Below, piece after piece: positions 20,594-23,558 of a DNA stretch of 23,558 nucleotides; the stretch's first letter is position 1, and every line of letters begins with the position of its first letter. The translations under genes and the position numbers were made by a program. The DNA is from a virus. The DNA is taken from positions 1-23,558 of the IMG/VR virus record IMGVR_UViG_3300007514_000418; one strand, given 5' to 3'. Below the pieces are notes generated by a model, which did not search any database, had not been told where the DNA came from, and worked only from the letters and a program-made list of their open reading frames with translations.

Positions 20594-21702
20594 GTGATCC
20601 TTTAGATTACGACTGGGATTCATTGGGTATAACAATGGATATGACTGTTTTAGGGCAGACATGGATGGAAGATTTTTTTGATGAGTTCCCTATGTGGGAG
20701 TCAATCATTAAAAACGATGAAGAACTTTTAGGACTTGTAGGCGAGTGGTGGGAGAAACACGGCAGGGCGCAGAGCGAAATGGATGCGTCTTATACAGATA
20801 TGTATGACGGTTTGATGAATGCGCTTATGGGTAGTCAATGGTATTTGACACAACCAGAATCTCTTCGTAATGCTTTAATATTAGAAGCAACTGATCCAGC
20901 TACATATCGTTACAACCATGAAGAAAACGTGCGTTTTGCAACGGATATTGTAGATACTTATTTCGGTAGTACTTTCGGTTCAAATTTTTATGAGCAGTTA
21001 GCTAAAGATGCTCAACGATACAACTGGACTGATGACCGATTTAAAAGAGAAGTTATCGGTGCGGCTCGTTCAGGTAAGTGGACAAAAACTGCACCTACTT
21101 CAGGGCGTGTTAAACAAAGCCATGACGACATTATGAGCTATGCACAAGACATGCTTGTGCCATTAGGCGGTGATGGTTGGGATCTTGCTTGGCAGATAGC
21201 TGAAGGTACTAGAAATCTTGATGATGCGAAAGATTTTGTAGATGGGTTAGCAGAATCTAGATATGGACAATGGATTGATATACGTGGTTTATCTAATAGA
21301 AATATGACGATGGCTGATGTTGTCGCCGATCAAAAAACTGCAATCGTTGAAACATTAGAATTAGATCCTGAAGATGTTCACATGTGGAAAATACCTATCG
21401 ACGATTTATTTGTTGATCCTTCTCAAAGTCCGTATTCTCCTCCTTCTCCTCCTGACACTAAAGGTATAGATAAAGGATTAGAAACTGTAGGCAACGATCA
21501 GGGTGTGCAACTGTTTTCTAATAAAGGTACTAAATTTGGTGAAGTTATAAAAGAAGAAGGTTCAAGGACTAGAAGACTTAGAACAGCAGACGAAGCTAGA
21601 GAATGGGCTAAAGGTCGTGATAGATATAAAACAACTAGAAACTTCAGAGACAGTATTGTAAGTCTTGGAGGAGCTATAGCTCAAACATGGGGTACACGAT
21701 AA
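20590..21702 (+). CDS. Putative internal or tail virion protein, 370 aa
   Basis: No family was recognised with confidence. The N-terminal third is acidic and aromatic (QTWMEDFFDEFPMWESIIKN). The centre is a helical run with Trp at regular places (GWDLAWQIAEGTRNLDDAKD) and resembles helical virion proteins I recall from actinobacteriophages. A Pro/Ser linker (SPYSPPSPPD, ~281-290) leads to a basic C-terminal region (RTRRLRTADEAREWAKGRDR). There is no cysteine and no membrane segment. ATG overlaps the preceding stop by four bases (ATGA), with AGAGG nine bases upstream. A structural role is inferred from the operon position. Confidence 0.8.
   Translation: MSDPLDYDWDSLGITMDMTVLGQTWMEDFFDEFPMWESIIKNDEELLGLVGEWWEKHGRAQSEMDASYTDMYDGLMNALMGSQWYLTQPESLRNALILEATDPATYRYNHEENVRFATDIVDTYFGSTFGSNFYEQLAKDAQRYNWTDDRFKREVIGAARSGKWTKTAPTSGRVKQSHDDIMSYAQDMLVPLGGDGWDLAWQIAEGTRNLDDAKDFVDGLAESRYGQWIDIRGLSNRNMTMADVVADQKTAIVETLELDPEDVHMWKIPIDDLFVDPSQSPYSPPSPPDTKGIDKGLETVGNDQGVQLFSNKGTKFGEVIKEEGSRTRRLRTADEAREWAKGRDRYKTTRNFRDSIVSLGGAIAQTWGTR
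21667..21673 (+). promoter_or_regulatory. Strong Shine-Dalgarno (GGAGGAG) upstream of the 448-residue gene
   Basis: GGAGGAG is the strongest such site seen in the window but lies 13 bases before the ATG at 21687 and 28 before the ATG at 21702. It supports the longer start more than the shorter one, so the start of this gene is ambiguous. Confidence 0.45.
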
Positions 21703-23048
21703 TGCCAGAACCAACACAAGAAGATATAAATAGTTACTTGCAAATGTTAGCCGGTTTAGCGGCTGATGGTGGCATGGAAGCCGTAATAGATTTCGGTGAG
21801 ACACAAGGAATTATTGAAACTAATACTGCTCAACAGATGCGCGACACTGTAGGTGCTGGTGGAGATTTAGCTTTAGGTGCAGGTCAAGATGTAGGAGCTA
21901 TGGGAGAACCTCTTCCACATGATGTTTATGAATGGAGTGGGCAAGGCACAGGTCCTTGGACAGGTAAACAAATAAGATTAAAAGAAGATCCTATTATTGC
22001 TCCCCCTCCCCCTCCTCCACCCCCACCACCAGCAGGTGTTCCTCCTCCACCACCGGCTCCATCAGCAGGTACTTGGCCGGGATTTGGTGATGAAGCTAAA
22101 CCTTTTGGTACTGACGTATTACCTACATTAACTGCGCGTGAGATAAAAGATGCTGAAGATATTATTAAAGCAGAATTACGATTAGCAGGGTTTAATAGTG
22201 CGGCAATAGAAACTATGCTTTCTACTTGGATTATCCCTCGTTTAACTGGACAGTTTATTGATCCTGTTAGCGGTAAGAAAATGCCGTCGCCTACTGATCC
22301 GAAGAATCTTTTACCTGAATTGTTTGAACGCCCTGAATTTAAAAAAAGATTTCCGGGTTATCACCCTCGTCTTGAAGCAGGTTATAACGCTATAGATATT
22401 CAAGATTATTTAGAATATGAGACTACTTTTAAAGAGTTGATGTATACACACGGATTGGATACTTACATTAATGATGCTAGTAATAGTAAGACTATGGATA
22501 CATACATTGGTGATTTAATTACTGGGAATATTTCTATAGAACAAGTTCAACAACGTATAAATCAAGGTGTATCTGCTGTTATGAATGCACCAGAACAAGT
22601 TCGGTCAACTTTTACAAGTTGGTATGGGGACACTAATGGTGAGAATGCTTTACTTGCTACCTTCTTAGACCCCAATGAAGATTTGTTTGATCTTAAAAAC
22701 ATGGCTCAAGCGGCTATAGCTGGAGGTTATGCGATAGATATTCTTGGAGAAGAAGGTCGGATTACACAAAGTATGGCTGAAGAGATAGCTGATTTAGATT
22801 ACAGCAATCAGCAATTACAGCAGGCATACACCCAGTTATCCAAACAAACTATGCTATTTGCTGAGAAAACTGGTGAACAGGAAGACATGACACTTGCTGA
22901 AGAAGGTGTTAAATCTGCTTTGAATTTAGATCAAGATGTACAAGAACGTATCGCTCGTCGTAAAAGACAAAGAATGGGTGACTTCTCAGGTGGCGGTGGT
23001 GCTATGGTTTCAGGAACAACTACAGGATTCGGGAGCGCAAATGCCTAA
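21702..23048 (+). CDS. Putative internal or tail virion protein with polyproline linker, 448 aa
   Basis: Residues 101-110 are ten consecutive prolines and 114-118 five more, separating an N-terminal Gly/Asp-rich part from a helical C-terminal domain (ELMYTHGLDTYIND; NISIEQVQQRINQGVSAVMN; FLDPNEDLFDLKNMAQAAIA). The end, ARRKRQRMGDFSGGGG (418-433) plus a Gly/Ser tail, resembles basic-then-GGGG termini I recall from actinophage virion proteins. Function is unknown. No cysteine. The chosen ATG at 21702 gives the TAATG overlap usual here. An in-frame ATG at 21687 (453 aa, MGYTI added) has a stronger GGAGGAG, but 13 bases away, so either start is possible. Ten prolines in a row would stall ribosomes without EF-P. 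Confidence 0.78.
   Translation: MPEPTQEDINSYLQMLAGLAADGGMEAVIDFGETQGIIETNTAQQMRDTVGAGGDLALGAGQDVGAMGEPLPHDVYEWSGQGTGPWTGKQIRLKEDPIIAPPPPPPPPPPAGVPPPPPAPSAGTWPGFGDEAKPFGTDVLPTLTAREIKDAEDIIKAELRLAGFNSAAIETMLSTWIIPRLTGQFIDPVSGKKMPSPTDPKNLLPELFERPEFKKRFPGYHPRLEAGYNAIDIQDYLEYETTFKELMYTHGLDTYINDASNSKTMDTYIGDLITGNISIEQVQQRINQGVSAVMNAPEQVRSTFTSWYGDTNGENALLATFLDPNEDLFDLKNMAQAAIAGGYAIDILGEEGRITQSMAEEIADLDYSNQQLQQAYTQLSKQTMLFAEKTGEQEDMTLAEEGVKSALNLDQDVQERIARRKRQRMGDFSGGGGAMVSGTTTGFGSANA
23031..23035 (+). promoter_or_regulatory. Shine-Dalgarno deciding the start of the 27-residue gene
   Basis: GGGAG lies five bases before ATG 23041. It favours this short start over the in-frame upstream ATG at 22936 and argues that the microgene is translated. 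Confidence 0.55.
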
Positions 23049-23124
23049 ATATCAAACTAGCTCTTCCAAAGGGAAGGCAAAGAAAGTACCATACAAGAAG
23101 GTAAAGAAAGGTAAACGTAAATAA
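23041..23124 (+). CDS. 27-residue lysine-rich microprotein
   Basis: ATG at 23041 shares eight bases with the end of the previous gene (ATGCCTAA) and has GGGAG at 23031-23035, five bases upstream, a good ribosome site. The peptide has 11 lysines and one arginine in 27 residues and no acidic residue (MPKYQTSSSKGKAKK, then repeats of KK). The gene ends in a TAATG overlap with the holin. An upstream in-frame extension to 22936 exists, but it would lie wholly inside the previous gene. Size and charge suggest a nucleic-acid- or membrane-binding peptide, perhaps a packaged DNA-binding protein or a lysis helper. No homologue is recognised. Confidence 0.6.
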   Translation: MPKYQTSSSKGKAKKVPYKKVKKGKRK

Positions 23125-23312
23125 TGTTTAACAAAGACGTACTAGAAAGAGTGATTGCCACATTCGCGCAATCGTTCCTTGCTGTGTTCACCATTGGTGA
23201 CATGGGAAGCATGAAAGCGGCTGGACTTGCAGGAGCTACTGCTGTTCTCAGCCTTGTTAAGAGTGTTGTTGCATCACGCTTTGGTGATGGATCGGCTTCA
23301 GCCGCCAGCTAA
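23124..23312 (+). CDS. Holin-like small membrane protein (r1t type)
   Basis: This 62-residue protein has two hydrophobic stretches, ~10-24 (VIATFAQSFLAVFTI) and ~32-50 (AAGLAGATAVLSLVKSVVAS), separated by a short polar turn (GDMGSMK) and followed by a small polar tail. The ER.I.TFAQ..LAV opening and AA...VLS..KS.V.S second half match my memory of r1t-type holins, which are frequent in phages of Actinobacteria. A holin forms the membrane lesion that times lysis. It overlaps the microgene stop by one base and its own TAA overlaps the next ATG. No endolysin is visible in the window; it may lie downstream. Confidence 0.75.
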   Translation: MFNKDVLERVIATFAQSFLAVFTIGDMGSMKAAGLAGATAVLSLVKSVVASRFGDGSASAAS

Positions 23313-23558
23313 TGACTGACGTTACCGACCTTAAACAAGTCAAAGTATCCAAGATAACCCTCGGACTTATCATGTCTGTGGCTATCACCAGTGGAGTAGT
23401 CGTATGGAATGCGGCTAGTATCGCTGGTAGGATAGATGATTTGGAAAAACAGGTGCAGGTAATTGAAGGAAACACTGGAACAGACAGTACAGTTTTGGCA
23501 AAACTTGATGAAATATCTCAAGGGGTCATGGAAAATTCTGACGGTCTTGATGATCTGC
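23312..23558 (+). CDS. Membrane protein with coiled-coil segment (partial, runs off the window)
   Basis: At least 82 residues are visible. One membrane helix (~15-33, ITLGLIMSVAITSGVVVWN) follows a polar N-terminus, then a likely coiled coil or helix (GRIDDLEKQVQVIEGN, 39-54) and further helical sequence to the window end. The architecture fits accessory lysis membrane proteins that follow holins in many actinophages (second holin, antiholin or spanin-like), but the function is not established. ATG lies in a TAATG overlap with the holin stop. No cysteine in the visible part. Confidence 0.7.
   Translation, partial: MTDVTDLKQVKVSKITLGLIMSVAITSGVVVWNAASIAGRIDDLEKQVQVIEGNTGTDSTVLAKLDEISQGVMENSDGLDDL

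Noticed and set aside
1-23558. tRNA genes, CRISPR arrays, insertion sequences, promoters and terminators
   Set aside because: There is no non-coding space, no cloverleaf-like or regularly spaced repeats, no transposase and no inverted repeat with a T-run that I could support.

Overview
The window looks like the start of the late (virion and lysis) module of a tailed dsDNA phage, or a closely related prophage or metagenomic phage contig. All genes run on the + strand: large terminase, portal, a small virion-associated protein, one giant 4,481-residue gene filling 57% of the window, four more virion-type genes (one with a lysozyme-like fold), a 27-residue lysine-rich microgene, a small holin-like membrane protein and a second membrane/coiled-coil protein cut by the window end. 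There is no non-coding gap: every gene overlaps or abuts the next, so I see no independent promoter or terminator. The host is inferred, weakly, to be a low-GC aquatic actinobacterium. The holin resembles the r1t type common in actinobacteriophages, the portal and tail/internal proteins have an actinophage flavour, and I recall Microbacterium podoviruses with a single ~13 kb gene. Base composition is AT-rich (lines I counted ranged from 27 to 57% GC).

Layout: 1-48 tail of an upstream gene; 49-1737 terminase with an N-terminal HTH-like segment; 1737-3569 portal; 3569-4027 unknown; 4024-17469 giant protein; 17469-19298, 19295-20593 (lytic-transglycosylase-like), 20590-21702 and 21702-23048 putative internal/tail proteins; 23041-23124 basic microprotein; 23124-23312 holin; 23312-end membrane protein. 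No capsid or scaffold gene lies between the portal and the giant gene.

The most interesting object is the giant protein. Its N- and C-terminal parts look like a very large virion protein, probably one ejected into the cell. Residues ~1764-2624 form a contiguous cassette of nucleotide and nucleic-acid domains: a SLOG-type Rossmann domain of the YpsA/'putative molybdenum carrier' sort, a degenerate ASCH domain, an AlkB Fe(II)/2-oxoglutarate dioxygenase whose core is split by a second ASCH domain, and a phage domain with the GDN...IRDEPNA.GIPTK signature. This fits the published idea of phage 'polyvalent proteins' delivered with the DNA. A plausible role is protection of incoming DNA or RNA, or interference with nucleotide-based host defence.

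Three sequence-wide signals support long specialisation. The six consecutive genes after the portal (about 6,490 residues) contain no cysteine at all, although terminase and portal have normal cysteine content. I also find no CCWGG and no GCWGC anywhere in the 23.5 kb. All 19 Pro-Gly pairs use CCG-GG and all of the roughly 48 Ala-Ala pairs begin with GCG or GCC, which is what escape from two restriction specificities would produce.
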